Of a DNA stretch of 64,000 nucleotides, positions 36,648 to 49,690 are shown in pieces. The stretch's first letter is position 1, and each line of letters begins with the position of its first letter. Origin of the DNA: Symsagittifera roscoffensis (taxonomy: Eukaryota > Xenacoelomorpha > Acoela > Convolutidae); the NCBI RefSeq assembly GCF_963678635.1, contig NC_087062.1, positions 43,972,395 through 44,036,394 on the forward strand, written 5' to 3'. Both the position numbers and the translations under genes were made by a program. The notes under the pieces were generated by a model. That model made no database searches. It worked only from the letters and a program-made list of their open reading frames with translations, and was not told the origin of the DNA.

Positions 36648-39600
36648 CTACGCTTCTTTTTGCTTCCCCAGCGTGAAGCAGAGGAAAACATCATAATTGA
36701 AGTAGATTGTTCTGAAGATGGTTGTCAGCAGTCGTGCCATGCTGAAGCTCGATGGTGTAGTAGTAGAAGAAGATGAATGGTGTCATACTTCATAAAACGA
36801 GGCTTGAGATAAATTAGGCAATAAGTTAGCCACGTGAGTCACACTTTCCAGGTTTCAAAATTACTGCTCGATATTTTAAAAATCATTTACATCAACAGTT
36901 TATAAGTTGATTACAACGAATGATTGAGGACGACTTTTGGGGATTTCATGATGATCAACCGAGATGAAATCTATGTTTGCTACATCGAGCAGTTTTCTGA
37001 ATTTATGCTCGCCAGAAGTAGCAGTCTTGTTCAGGTGATTTGGGATGAGGTTTTTCGCCTTTTGTGTCATAGTAAAACATGACAGTCTTCAGTTTTAATT
37101 TATTTTTTTTCTGACTCCGATTTCAAGAAAGGTGGTACGATTCTTCTTTCTGACGCATATATTTGATGCAATGCAAAGAAGAGTACATGGAGTCCAGTTG
37201 AAATTATGAATGATTAAATGCTTATCATTAATTACTGTTTTAGTGGTTGATAACTTTCAAACTGTCGGACAAAGTAGGTTTGAGTTGTTTCATTGTGTCG
37301 GCCATGGGTACTACAATATCTTCTAAATCTTTAAGTGTTGGTGATGTTGGTAGTTGATTGATTTTTCTCTTACTTGTCTCAACATATCAATGTTGGCATC
37401 AGCTTATTGTGATGATGCAGATTCGGCATCTTTTCCATTTGCGCACTCCTGTATTTTCGGACTTGAGGATGTACGATTCGATCAAGGGATAACCTTCGTT
37501 GGATGATAATAATAGCCAATCGCCGTATCCAAGATTAACTGGCTGCTCTCTCATAGGCAGGAAAACTTTTTCCGTTTCACAACCTTTCATTGCTTCTAAT
37601 GTCCCTTTGAAATACAATGTCGATAGGCATGATGAGTGTCTCATCTGAGTTGCCATATTTTCGTGACATATTTGGTATCGTGAGGATCCAATGCATTTGT
37701 CCAATTGATATTTTATCACTTGAGTTGATTCCATTTCATTTTCTGAGAGGGACAAGAACGGTGCTTCAGTTTTCCATTGAAGTACAATATCTCGTTCTGA
37801 TTGAGGCATTGGAATCGGAAAACGCTTGAAAGACTGTGAAGGCTGATTGACGGCTGGCTATTGATATGACTAAAGTCAATAAAAGGGCTTCTCAAATCAC
37901 AACTGTATCCTTCAGTAATTCAGCTTCATAGTATGACAGTATTTCTGTTGTTGGGATTGCTAATGACAATCTATCCTGTGAACTCACTTGTTCGTTTGCT
38001 ACGATGTTTAGTATCGTTGACAGAGATTCTTTCGATACTAGTGACATTCGCAATTCTCGTTTTACAAGTATAGGTATCGATGTCATGAGGTTCAGTTTAT
38101 AAGCAAAAAGTGCTGATCTGTAAGTCTTGATATTTGTATATGCCAATGCCAGGAGTGATGAGCAATCAAATTTGAAGTTTATCTGCTGTCGAGAATAGAG
38201 AAGTTGGTCACAGTTTCGGAGTATGTATATTGGGTTCTCGAACACCTTGAACTGTTCCTCTACCGTTTTCCAATTTTGATTTTGAATCTGAATGATTTCG
38301 TCCTGAGTCTTTTTCAGTTCAGATAAGCCTCGGCTTACCATGAAAAACATTTCGTTCGTGTCTTTTCTTAGTCTGTGGACATCTGCTATGCCTTCTTCCA
38401 CAAAATCGGCGAGTCGTAAAATGTTTTCAGCATTTTTCTTTGACTTGTCCTGACAGCTTCCAAAAAAGCCAGCTAATCTACAATTGTTGCCTCCTCCCAT
38501 GAGATCTCCTCCTCAAAAAGTCCAATGGATGCCATGGCTAAGGCGGCTACTGGCAACGCTTGTTCTGGCCGTCCATTGAACTGTTCCTTTTTCTGGGTTG
38601 AGGAAGTCCTCTGTTTCGCTCTGCAGATCGCTCAGTTCGACTTAGGCTAAGGTTTTCTCATTCTCCAACTGTTGTACTAACCACTCTACGTTGAAGAAGG
38701 AGTCGTTTTTAATGAAGTTCGTAAAGAAGTCGAGATCGCAAAAAAGGCTTTTCATAGTCCAGATTTCGCCTAAATGTTTTGAATATTGTTTGTACTCGTT
38801 TATGATTGTCAAGTTTAACTATGGGAAAAGGACCAAAAATTGGACGTTTATGAACTTCTCGGCCATAAGTATGGTAGTTTATCGAATGAACATGATTCCA
38901 TTTGTCATCATTTCGTCGCTGTCATGTATCGCTTCTAAATTGGATTCCCATGCTTTGATTTTATAGAAAAGTTTCAGTAAAACAATTGTAGTGTGACTCA
39001 CTTTAGATGATTTGATACGCTAAGAATATCAATGATGACAGAACTCTAACACGTATATGAGTTTTGTTTGATGTTTTGTTTTAAGTATAGTTTTTTTGTT
39101 CATTAAAATCCAAGTTTTATGTATTCTTTTCAGCACTTACTTTTAAAAAAAGACTTGAGCTAAGTTTTATTCGAGTATTCTAGTCCAAATCAATTGTGTT
39201 TCAATTTGACATTGACAAATTTGGGCCTTTTGGGCTGTCCCAAGGGGACTTTCTTCTGGTCAAGAGAGGGCATTCTATCTTTCACTGAAAAAATTGCCAG
39301 TGCTTGTCCTGTGACCAATGAGCAAAGACCAAAAAACGATGAGAGTTCAATGATACTACTGGTAATTTTGCCAATTCTGCTGCTGGCTATAGTTCTATAC
39401 AAACTTCTGTAAGTTAGGTCTCTGATCAGGTAGAGGTTGATAAACTAGAACTGTTCCGTGTTTAGCTTCAAATTTACTTCTTGCTGTATTTTTCTTTCTG
39501 TTTTTTAAGTGAGGTGCAATAAAAAATATGTTAAGATACAAGGCGCAATTTAAGATAAACATTTGTGCGTTTCTGTTTATTATTAAGTTTTAGATTTTAA

Positions 39601-42600
39601 AACAATGTCTGAAAACGTTATTAAGTATATCTGGAGCCTGAAAAGGTTGACAACAACAGTTCTGAATGCTCTCGGATTTATACTTGTTGCAACAATGAGT
39701 AATTTATTGGCAATAGATCTTGCTGAACCATATATATTCAACCGTGGTTGTGTATTTCGAAAAACTGTTCGTAAAGTATTGCAAAAAATCAAAACGTGTT
39801 CTGAAGACTTGGAGTTCTAATTATGGCAGCAGTTCTGTATATCGATTTACGGAACTCATTAAATCTCATCAAAAATTTAATGTTAATTGGCCTAGAGCGG
39901 CGTTTGTACCGCTTTCCGTTGTAGTGAAAGCAATTAATTTTGAATTTAACACATTGCGCAAAAAATTTAACTGTTTCACCTTCGAGCAAACTAAAAAACG
40001 CCAAGTTATGTCTTTTTTTATTTTCAATGGAGTTATTTCTCAGTATTTGGCTCTGGCTTCTGCGCGCTAGCTATTAAAATTTATTCGTTCGGGTGGCTTC
40101 CCGCGAGGATTGCCAAAGTGTGAGTGTGCATTGGTTTCGCCCGGCGAGTATTGCTTTTTTCCTGCGGAGTCGAGTTATTTATGTATTGTTTTTGCAGGGG
40201 AAATTTAGCTATTCCTGTGTTTCCGGTACGCAAAAGCTGCTTAAAGAATTGTTTTGTTGAGTCTTAAGGCATTTGTGTTTATTTGATCTTTTATAACTTT
40301 AGGCATGAATATATACTTCTTGGAGTAAAACAAAAAACTTAAATACGTTCAATCATTTTCATTTAAGCTTGAAATCAATTCCAAGGTGGTATTGAGCTTT
40401 TTGTTGTGCTTCGGGTTGAGTAGTAGAACATACGAGTGAAGTTTAACCGATGACGCTTTTGCTTTTTCATAAAAATAACTTCTATTCTTATGATAACTTG
40501 TGACTATATTTTGCTTGTTTTCAGCAAAACTCTGGTTTACTACATCTTGAAGATCCCGATTGAAATCAAAATTTGGTGTTTACTTTCGAATTGTTGTGTT
40601 TTTGAATCTTAAGTCTTATGGGCTCCTGACCATGAAAAAATAGCGAAGGTTTGCATCCTATTGTAGAATAGCATGAAGTGTTGTGGATATAGCAAGCTAA
40701 ATCAGCATATTTATGCCAGTCTATCCACTGTTCTGATGTGTTCAATTTCAAAATACGTTTTAAAGCTCCGTGTGATCGCTCAATAAGTCCTAGACTCTGT
40801 GGATGCTTTATGTGTTGTGTTTCAGATTTATTTCCAACAATTGTGCTAGTTCATGAATTAATTCGGCAGTAAAATTGGTTCCTAGATCTGCTAGTATTGA
40901 TTCTGGTTAGTTGCTGTGCTTGAAAAATATCGATACTTAAGCTTTAGCAGCTGTTTTTGCATGAGAACCTTTCAAAGAAATTGCAAAAAGAAACTTCGTA
41001 AGAACATCAATAGCTGCTAGTGCGTACGCAAATACCGGTGACTAAAATGGTCCGACTAAACCGATCTGTAACATATCGCCGGAAAACGATTGAAGACTAG
41101 ATAATTCTTTTAAAGGCGGCGTTAGTCGAATATTGAGCGAAACCTTTGTTTAAAGACATGTCAAACTGTTGCCTACATAATTAAGCAAAGATTCAGTAAA
41201 CCCTGGGAAATAGAATCGTTTACGAAATTTAGCGGCGATGCGGACAATTTCTATGTGACCAGCTGTTGTAGCGCTATCAATACGGTATAGAACTTCTTGT
41301 CGAAGATGTTTAGGAAGACAAAATTGATTAAAAAGGACTTGAATGTATCAGAAAAGAAATGACGATAAAAGATATCGTTTTCAAATTTTAGACGTGGTAA
41401 CTGTTCTGCATATTTTTTCTGTTTATACGAGCGTAAGTAGGATCAAAGACAAGTGTACCTTTTATCCATTTTTTAAACAATGTTGAGGGTTGTATCTTTT
41501 TCTTGTTCATTTTGCAGAATCAAAATGCCTGTTAAGGAGACATTAAAAGAATCGAATGGGTTTGTTGTTTCAATAGCTTGAATTTTATTTTCATTTATTA
41601 TTTTATAGGCAAAAAGTGTGGCAGTGTTGTCATGATTTTTTTGTGTGTTTCGTTGATTCATCAACGAGATGCATATTTCCAGTTTTTTCGATGGCTTGAA
41701 TGATTGCAGCAGGAGTAATTCTTTCGTGTTCATGCATGTTTTTGTCAACAATTGATGAAACAGAAGCATTTGGCGTTTTTGCGAATGATGAAACTTCAAT
41801 TTCTCGTGTTGGAATTCGACCGTCAATTTTAGCACAATTGATTGTGCCGGATCAGTATGCATTCGTGATAAGAATCTGTTGCTGCATTTACCTTGCATGG
41901 TATATGCCCTACGACAATGTTGAAAGAGAGAAGTCGATCAACAAAAGTCCATAATGATGGGTGTATCTTGTTGGCTTCAAAAAATCTTATTAGGCTCAAG
42001 TTATCAGTGAGGACTAAAACAGGTTTTTGTGCCCCACAAACATAGTGCGCAAAATGGTCTCAGGCTGTTTAAACAACCGTGACTGGGTAAACTACTGTCA
42101 GCCAAAAAGAACGGGTGCACACGACTTTGTTGTTTAATTTGTTTTGTTATTTTTATTAACATAAAATTCAACCATTAAGACAAATCCTGCTTGGTGAAAA
42201 CTAGCATCTGTGAGAATGACATACTGTTGATCTGGTTTTGCCAGACTGAGTGTCATTTTGTCGCTGTAAACAAGTGGTTTTTTAAGTAAATGTCTTTAAA
42301 ACTTTATCATGTGTTTCGCCTGTTATTTTTTCTGTGGCTTTTCTTAAAAGCAGATAAAATGGCATTACTTTCTCGTTCAAGTTTGGCAAGAACTTTTGAA
42401 AAAACTGATAAAACACAATGAGGTGTTGGTTGAAGTATCCGCTATGTTGGTTAAAGTGGTCACGAAGAGCTACTAAAGCGTTATCAAAATGCTGCTGAAC
42501 TACTTGTGGCAGGGTCAAGAAAAACTGTAAAGCGTGGGTTTGTAAGCGCAATTGCAAGTATCCGCTACGTTGGTTATTATTAACATTCGCGACGTCTACG

Positions 42601-43693
42601 ACTCTTCGTATTTGAGATTCAAATTCTGTTCAATTTTCAGACGAAAGACCGCTAAATTTTCGAATACTGACGTTTGAATGAGGGTGGGCCATTTTTAAAG
42701 TATATAGGTTTTGAAAATTTGTGCCAGATTCGATTACAAAAAATTTCAATTTTTAATTAACAATCAGCATTTTCAGTAATATGAATAATCATTAATTTCA
42801 GTATGATTTGTTTTTAATTAACTCAAATTTATAGCGATAATATTTAAATCAGTTCCTTTTTTGTCATTCCAATTATTCAAATCTAACAGTTTGCGATAAA
42901 AAAACCGCGTTCTCACACAATTGACTAAAAACGTGGCTTTTGATAGTTTAGGTGATCAGTGTTCTAGATACTAGTAACTTAAGTACTAGCAATTGACATT
43001 AAACTAGTAGTATGTATTAACTTACATTGTAGTACTATTATGTTTTAACTTGAAGATGCATTATAGAGTATTTCGCGTAATTCGTGCTAGTCAGATGATT
43101 AATGAAAGTTAGAGCAGTTTTATAACTTAGTTCTATTGTTTTTGAGACCTGTGATTGGCAATAGTTGTGGTTATTTAATACATAATGGGTCTCTATTTAT
43201 GTGCTCCAAAGACTTATCATAATTTTCGTTAGACTGTGATAGCAATATACAGTTGTTTTGAGAGCTCATAAATCGAGAAAAATAAATGATTTGCAATCGC
43301 AAGGATCAGCCAGTAGGCACCAGGATCAAGAATTCATAAAGCACCAGTATCAATTTAAGATCATTTATTTACGAAACCCTCTTGCGTGAAAACACGTACA
43401 TCAAAAGCGTGGAGACTGAAACCACAACACATCGTTTCCCTCTTGAAATCAGCCACTGGTTCCACAAAGTTGTAGTGCCTTCTGTGCGCGATGCTGCCTC
43501 TAGTTTTTTTTTTCAACAAGCCGCCCCTTCTCTGATTGCTGGTGTCTTCGGAACTGCATCAATCGTCTCCGCTCGACCGGATTGGTAATCAAATTATAAA
43601 TTTGAATTAAAACAATTTGAGTAAAGAGATTGGTTGAGAAACATTAGTATTTGGTGTTTTGTTCTGGGTATCACAAATTTATACCTATGACCA

Positions 43694-44174
43694 TGTTATA
43701 TCTGTAGACTATAACTAAGCCTATTTAAACTTTTAGATTTAGGATGTGGCCAGCTCAGTTATGGCTTCGGAATTGCGGCTCGATGATGGAAGAATTGTGA
43801 TTTTGAAGATTGGATTACTCTCTCTATTAACAGATTTCTCCAGTGATCGGTTCGTATTTTCAGCTCCTTTTTATATAAGTTTTAATTTACATTATTATAT
43901 ATATATCTCATTGGCATCTCATTCCGGTTATGACAATATTTTTCAAATACATTTTCCCATATTTGGTAACATGGCATTAAAGATTCATGAACTTGCAGTA
44001 AAGGTTATTTAGATTGAAGTAGTGACATTAACCAGATTATGTGTTTTAGATTGACCGCGGACAACAATGTTTGCCAATTAATAGTTTGCTTGAAAGTTCG
44101 TGTACCAGAGTCTATATTGATGGCATTTTGAGTTTACTTGAGTTTATTACCTCCGCTGTTATCAATATATTACA
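43694..44174 (-). repeat. LTR (5' LTR in element orientation)
   Basis: 481-bp partner of the 36182 LTR, starting TGTTATATCTGTAGAC and ending ATATATTACA, followed by the target duplication GAATG. It shares long words such as AGGTTATTTAGATTGAAGTA with its partner. A small TA expansion near 43898 accounts for some of the length difference. Confidence 0.88.
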
Positions 44175-44599
44175 GAATGCTTTACGGGTTAATCAACCCT
44201 TCTTGTAGCATCCCTCCAAGTCACCTAGAAAACAATAAACGGATCATAAAAAGAAATCTACTGATAGTAAAAAAGGAGAAAACATCCTTTCACTATCGCA
44301 AACTAAATCTTACAAATAATATTGTTCCAAAAAACTATACGCTCTTATGTTTTTTATTTAAACCGAGTTTTTGATTTCCGTAGTTTTGACAGCAGGTGAA
44401 AAAGTAACTCTTTCAGTTTGCTCTTGCAGTCGTAGGTATGTCCAAACGCAGAAAACGCAGATTCCTTTCTGTTATTTGTCTAAAAATTTCTGGAGAAATT
44501 TGAGTTAAAAATATTTCAGAAACAGTGTCAATACTTCATCCTTATTCCAAACAAATTAACAGGGGTCCAGTCAGTTAAGAGAAACTCAAAAACTGATTA

Positions 44600-45490
44600 A
44601 GAGGCGAAACAGAGCTCAGAGCTTCGCATATTTGCGATGGTAGAAAAACAAGAAATTTAAAGATAACAAGAACTTTAAAGATAAAGACTGTCTTTGTAAA
44701 CAAAAGCCTGAAGATGTTACCAGAAATTTCAGCAGCTCAATGACCTGAATCATTTCAGCTGTCAATCAAAAAGTTTACAGTTATTGTTCAAATACTTAAA
44801 TCAGAAGAAAAGTCAAAACTGTAAAATCTCAGCCGACAATAGTAAGCAGAAAAACAAAAGTCCGACAATTAAACTTTTCCATAAAGGAATTGTTTAATTT
44901 GCAAAAAAAAACACAGATACTGACCGAAATTGAGCCCTGATACCAAGCATATGCAATTCAACTGCATTATAACGCTAAAAATAGTCAAAACTTGATTTGC
45001 TATTTAAATAAACTGATAATCGCAAGGGTATGTATATATCACTACGAATCAGCATTCCAGATGACAAAGAAGATAACAAAACCACCCACAAACGGCAATT
45101 CACCAATTTTCGTACCACGCAGCTGCTTGTAAAAAACATTGCCACCCAAACCGCTTCAAAAAATCTGAATAAACCTTTAAACAACAAGGATAACTGGTTG
45201 CCGTGCTGAGCAAATTAAACAAAATGTTCCTACCATATTCTTAAGCAAAACTTCATAACAAAGATTTTTTTTTTCAAATTAGTGCCGTACAAATTAAGTT
45301 TTTAAGCTAATAATAAAACTTTTGACGTTACTATGCTTCAGCTTGAACTTGAACCCCTGCAGTAAGTTTTGTTAGTAACAGGTGACTGAACGAACTATAA
45401 GAAAAAATAACTATCAGAAAGTCAATGCACAACTAATAAGTTTGCTAAGCAAAGGAGAAATTATCGAGAAAAAATCCGTGTCCCAGTAAA
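44600..45490 (+). repeat. diverged ~890-bp tandem duplication, copy 1
   Basis: Opens with a family A-like word (GCTCAGAGCTTCGCATATTT). It runs through CTGTCTTTGTAAACAAAAGC, ACAGATACTGACCGAAATTG, AGCCCTGATACCAAGCATAT, TAATCGCAAGGGTATGTATA and GCATTCCAGATGACAAAG to ATTCTTAAGCAAAACTTC. The second copy follows at an offset of about 890 bases with many substitutions and indels. T-arm-like and hairpin words link it to family A. Confidence 0.72.
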
Positions 45491-46170
45491 ACCAAAAACT
45501 GATATTGAAGCAAGGCAGAGCTTCGCATATTTGCGATAGAAAAACATGCTATAATAAATTTAAAGCTGAAGATTGTCTTTGTAAACAAAAACATGAAGTT
45601 CTTACCAAAAAATTTCAGCAGCCCAATTACCTGAATCAAAACAGCTGTCAATCGAAAAGCTGAAAACTTTTGTCAGCATTCTTTTCATCAGAAAAAAAGT
45701 AAAGAATGGTCAACCTCAGCCGACGAAAAAGCGGAGCAACTATAGAATATTAAACATTCCAAGCAGGAAATGTTCAATTTGCAAAAGTAATACAGATACT
45801 GGCCGAACTTGAGCCCTGAATAATCGTGATACCAAGCATATGCAATTCATCTGCGTTAAAAGGGCAAAAATGAGCAACATTTGATACGCTATTTAAATAA
45901 AATGATAATCGCAAGGGTATATAGTACTACGAACCAGCATTCCAGATGACAAAGCAGATGAAAAAACCACCTACACTAGGCAAAGCTCCAAATTTCGTAC
46001 TTAGCAGCTGCTCGTAGAAAATGGCCACTCAAACTGGTTCAAAAACAGTCTGGTAAACATCTCAACAAGAAGGCTATTCGTTTGCAGTGCAGTGCAAATA
46101 GAACAGAATGTTCCGACCATATACTTGAGCAAAACTTCAAAACAAAATTTTCTCAAAGTAGTACCGTTTT
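45491..46170 (+). repeat. diverged ~890-bp tandem duplication, copy 2
   Basis: Parallel words to copy 1: GCAGAGCTTCGCATATTTGC, GATTGTCTTTGTAAACAAAA, ACAGATACTGGCCGAACTTG, CAAGCATATGCAATTCATCT, GCATTCCAGATGACAAAGCA and ATACTTGAGCAAAACTTC. Considerably diverged from copy 1, so the duplication is old. Confidence 0.72.
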
Positions 46171-47989
46171 TGCATGCATGGCGCAATGAAAGTCTCTGAA
46201 CGAAAGCCGAAAACTTTAGCATACTTGATGGTAACAGTAAAGTAGACATATATGAAGTTTTTAAAAAAACACGACAAGAAAAACAAAACTTTGCGAGCTC
46301 TATCTCGCTCTATTTGCTCGAAATTAGACAAAAAAAATCGAAAACTTCAAACCAGTCTTTTTTGTCGGTGAGATAACTTTTTGAAAAATTCAAACGTATT
46401 CGAATCATCACTGAAAAGCATTTATATGATGCATCACTTGACCTATTCAGATGAATACTTGTGGTTAAAAAAAACTTAAAAAAACATACCCGAATGCAAA
46501 GTTCCTCCCCAATTTCAAATGGCGCAAGAATTACCTTCATTTTATTCATAATACTGCATAGTCGTGAAAGTAGAAATATAGGTTGAGCACAGTCGAAACA
46601 GACCTGATTTTGGCCAAGAAAGTCGAAAGATAGGCCAAGCAGACAAGACATAAGTCGTGACACTCCCCATTTTTAGACTTTTAAATGAAAAGTCCGGTTC
46701 AGTTATCAGCAGGAGTAATTGAATTGGAATTTTCATTTGCTATCCTAAAAGTGGTGTGTCTCGAGCTAGGTCTCAAACTATGTTTCGACTTTTTAGACCA
46801 AATTCGGGTATTTTTTGACTGAGCACGATTTATCTTTGTAATTTCGCAACTATGATTTAATATGGACAAGGATAGCCGGTTACTGTACAAATAGCACCGA
46901 ATGTTCCAATAATAGTCTTAAAAACTGATTTTTTTTTTCAAGTACGTGACATTTTTTCTGTGTGATGTGATAAAAAGAGAGGACGAAAAAAAGGCTTATT
47001 CGACAGTCATCGTAAAATAGTCCTATTGGAAAACACAATTTGTAGAAAAATTACTAAGAAAATGGTAACTTTTTTTCTAATTTTCGTAGCAGAAATTGAA
47101 ATTATTGATTATCAAAATCGCCCCAAAAACTTCAAAAACTAGCTCAAATTGCTTAAAAAATTGCTTAAACTAAGTTTTTACGTCTTAAATTGAGCATAAA
47201 TAAGCTTTTGTAAGCCTGCATGCTGACATTATTAGCTAGAAATTAGACCAAATTAGACTATTCTAATGATTATTTGTGCTACCTGATGCAGAACAAAAAA
47301 TTCTAAAATACGTGAATACAAAGCTCCTCCCCATTTTCCATGGTTGGAACAATAAACAATGTTTAAGCAACATTAACCACGCATCACTCTTTTGCGTCAA
47401 ATTCTTTCCATCATTTTAGAGCAAAAGTTTGAAATCATCAGCTTATCTTAGAGAACAGTAGGCACTCTAGAATAGCAACAGAGCTGCACTTTTAATCAAA
47501 CTTAATAATGATTGCATAAAAATGAAGAAAGAACAAAATAATTAAAGTGGCTCAACAAGAAATGTAATTAAAGATAATTCCATTTCTTAAAAAAGAAAAA
47601 TAAAGCAAACAAAGATAATGAAAAAGCTAATCAATTTAAGAAACAAAAAAGAACGCTGTTATTGGTTAGTCAAATTTGTTTTGACTTTCTATTTTGATTG
47701 CTGCTCATTTTACGCAATTGTATTTGGTCTCCGATTGGAAAAACTTTCATTCCTAACCGTTTTCTCAATCATAATAAAGAGCAATTTTGAGGAATTACTA
47801 TGTTCGCTTTTAAAACTCAAAAAAACTGACAGTGAATTCAGTCTTGCACTTGAGAAGATGTTTGTTGCAATACCAAACTTTGGAAACGCTGGCCAGTTTG
47901 CGCCCTTCCTTCTTGAGAGCTTTTCAATTTGTTCAACCGCACTCTAAGATCGACAATGACCACTGAATTCAAACTGGAAGATCGAAAAA
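46171..47989. other. no gene; contains family C repeat fragments
   Basis: Short frames only. A 109-codon frame at 47618-47947 is hydrophobic at its start and matches nothing I know. Family C words occur at about 46440-46550 and 47310-47355. Confidence 0.45.
46440..46550 (+). repeat. dispersed repeat family C
   Basis: Words GATGAATACTTGTGG and ACCCGAATGCAAAGTTCCTC recur as GATGAGTATTTGTGG and TCCGAACACAAAGTTCCTCC at 57480-57580. Shortened forms occur near 47310 and 59025. Non-coding; the family is unidentified. Confidence 0.55.
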
Positions 47990-48130
47990 AATTCTTAACC
48001 ACTGCAACACATGATAACGCTTGGACGTGCAAAAACTCTTTTTTAAACATGCTAAAATAATACGTTGAAAAAGCTTAAACATGGCGAGATAGTGAAGCCC
48101 ACATTTAAATATATAATAGAGAGACGAAAA
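47990..48130 (+). repeat. dispersed repeat family D, copy 2
   Basis: Copy with TTCTTAACCACTGCAACACA, GGACGTGCAAAAACTC, AACATGGCGAGATAGTGAAG and CATTTAAATATATAATAG. It is followed by a GACA/CAGA microsatellite (48137-48156). Confidence 0.66.
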
Positions 48131-48214
48131 AGCAGGTATACAGACAGACAGACAGACTTAATTTGACCTCAAAAAAATTGCTGAAAAAATAATGACCTTG
48201 CGAAAAGTTCATCG

Positions 48215-48355
48215 AAAAATTTTCTTAAGCATTGCAATATATGATATAGCTCAAACGTGAAAAAATTCTTTCGTTAAACATGCAAAAATTATTATGCTTA
48301 AACATGGGAGATAGCTGTAGCACGCATTTAAATATAGTCTAGATAGATAGGCAAA
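48215..48355 (+). repeat. dispersed repeat family D, copy 3
   Basis: Third copy, about 225 bases after the second: TTTCTTAAGCATTGCAATAT, GATATAGCTCAAACGTG, TCGTTAAACATGCAAAA, GCATTTAAATATAGTCTAGA. Copies 2 and 3 thus form a short tandem pair. Confidence 0.66.
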
Positions 48356-48449
48356 AAGAAAAAAAGTCAAACCGCAAAAACTCAAATTTGAAAAAAAAAA
48401 CGAAAATCAACACGACCTATATAAATTAATTGACATTTAAAAATAATTA

Positions 48450-49690
48450 ACACACAGAGGCGAAGCCGCAAGTCGAAACAAAAAATCGAAACTCGAAAAA
48501 ACTAGATCTATCAAAATGAATGAAGCTATTTTGAAACAAAAACATACCCCGACAAAAGAATGTGAAATTAGCTTCGGGAAAAAATTTACCAAGCGGTAAC
48601 ATACCTTTAGGCACAAACCCTTTGAGCTGAAAAAATTTCTTAAAGACCTAAGACTTATAAAAACTTTTAAATCCACCTAGCCCTCAAAACACATAAACAA
48701 AAAATTGATTCGCTCGTAAAATGAATTAACAATAGGCCACTAAGCCGATATATTATTGGCCGGAGTCTATTAAGCCGGAAAAAAAAAGAATCAGAAAAAA
48801 GCAAAAAAACATTAAAAAATTGAAGATTTATAAAAACTTATGAAGTCCCCCTCGCCCTCAAAACACACACATGCAAAAAACCTTATATGAAACAATATGA
48901 GCCCATTGAGCCGATAAATGAAACAATATGAGCCCATTGAGCCGATAAAAAGTAGACGAACATTTAAGCCTAAAACCAGAAGAAAAAAATTCAAAAAACT
49001 TTAAGACTAATTAAAATTACTGAGTCCCTCTCCACCCTAAAAAAACACACAAACAATAACTTTTGGACAATCGTCAAATGAAACAGCATGAGGCCAATAA
49101 GCTGATATATTATACGCCTAAACCTAATAAGCCGAAAATGAATCAAAAAAGCCAAAAAAACACATTAGACTAATTTAAAATTATTTAGTCCCCCTCGCCC
49201 TCAAAACACACACACACTCACGCTAAGAACTTTATTCGCTCGTCAAATGAAACAATATGAAGCCATGAAGTCGATATAAAGTGGGCGTAAAAGGAGCGAA
49301 ACCTATTAAGCCAAAAAAAATGAAACTTAAAAAAAAACTTAAGACTAATTTAAAAATGATTAACTAATCCTCGCTCTCAAAAACACGCACGCATACGAAA
49401 ACGTTCGCCGCTAGCCTAACGACGCAATGTGAGGCCACTAAGCCGACATAATAGATGCCAAAACCTATCAAGCCGAAAACATGAACAGAAAAAAAATGAA
49501 ATTTTAGCATATGGAGTTGATAAAAACACAACAGACAAAAAAGAAAATTTCGAATAGGACATATTTAAATGCTAACATGCACAAAATACTTCCAGGAAAT
49601 GAGTTCAGATGGATCCAGTAAACAAAATTATTTACGGAAAAAAGTCTAGTACCTGATTGCAATACCCTGGTTTATCACAATGGTAATCAT
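48450..49690 (+). repeat. family A composite repeat, copy at 48.5 kb
   Basis: Opens ACACAGAGGCGAAGCCGCAA, then CTAGATCTATCAAAATGAAT. Five to six subrepeats follow, with anchors near 48741, 48909/48942, 49095, 49268 and 49440 and spacing mostly 153-173. One short 33-base piece (AACAATATGAGCCCATTGAG...) is doubled at 48892-48957. It closes ATTATTTACGGAAAAAAGTC and ACCCTGGTTTATCACAATGG. Longest family A copy in the window. Confidence 0.74.

Larger units (their letters stand above)
36182..44174 (-). mobile_element. old Ty3/gypsy-like LTR element with env-like region
   Basis: An 8-kb fossil in minus orientation, bounded by LTRs and by a 5-bp target duplication GAATG (36177-36181 and 44175-44179). 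Parts in element order are: a gag-like region (about 42.28-42.7 kb), RNase H-like sequence (about 41.9-42.1 kb), integrase-like sequence (about 40.5-41.4 kb, with SLFFHGQEP) and an env-like region (about 37.4-39.0 kb, with AGFFGSCQDKSKKNAENI). The env-like part resembles glycoprotein regions in invertebrate gypsy-type elements. The element is clearly broken, with many breaks, and part of pol is not recognisable. The two LTRs differ at roughly one in ten positions over the first 130 bases, counted by eye, so it is old. Confidence 0.88.

Noticed and set aside
47618-47947. 109-codon plus-strand frame
   Set aside because: No recognisable domain, no splice context, and composition like the surrounding AT-rich DNA.
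3300-49500. CRISPR-like reading of the spaced 150-190-bp subrepeats
   Set aside because: Repeats are long, diverged, without unique equal-length spacers, and the genome is eukaryotic.
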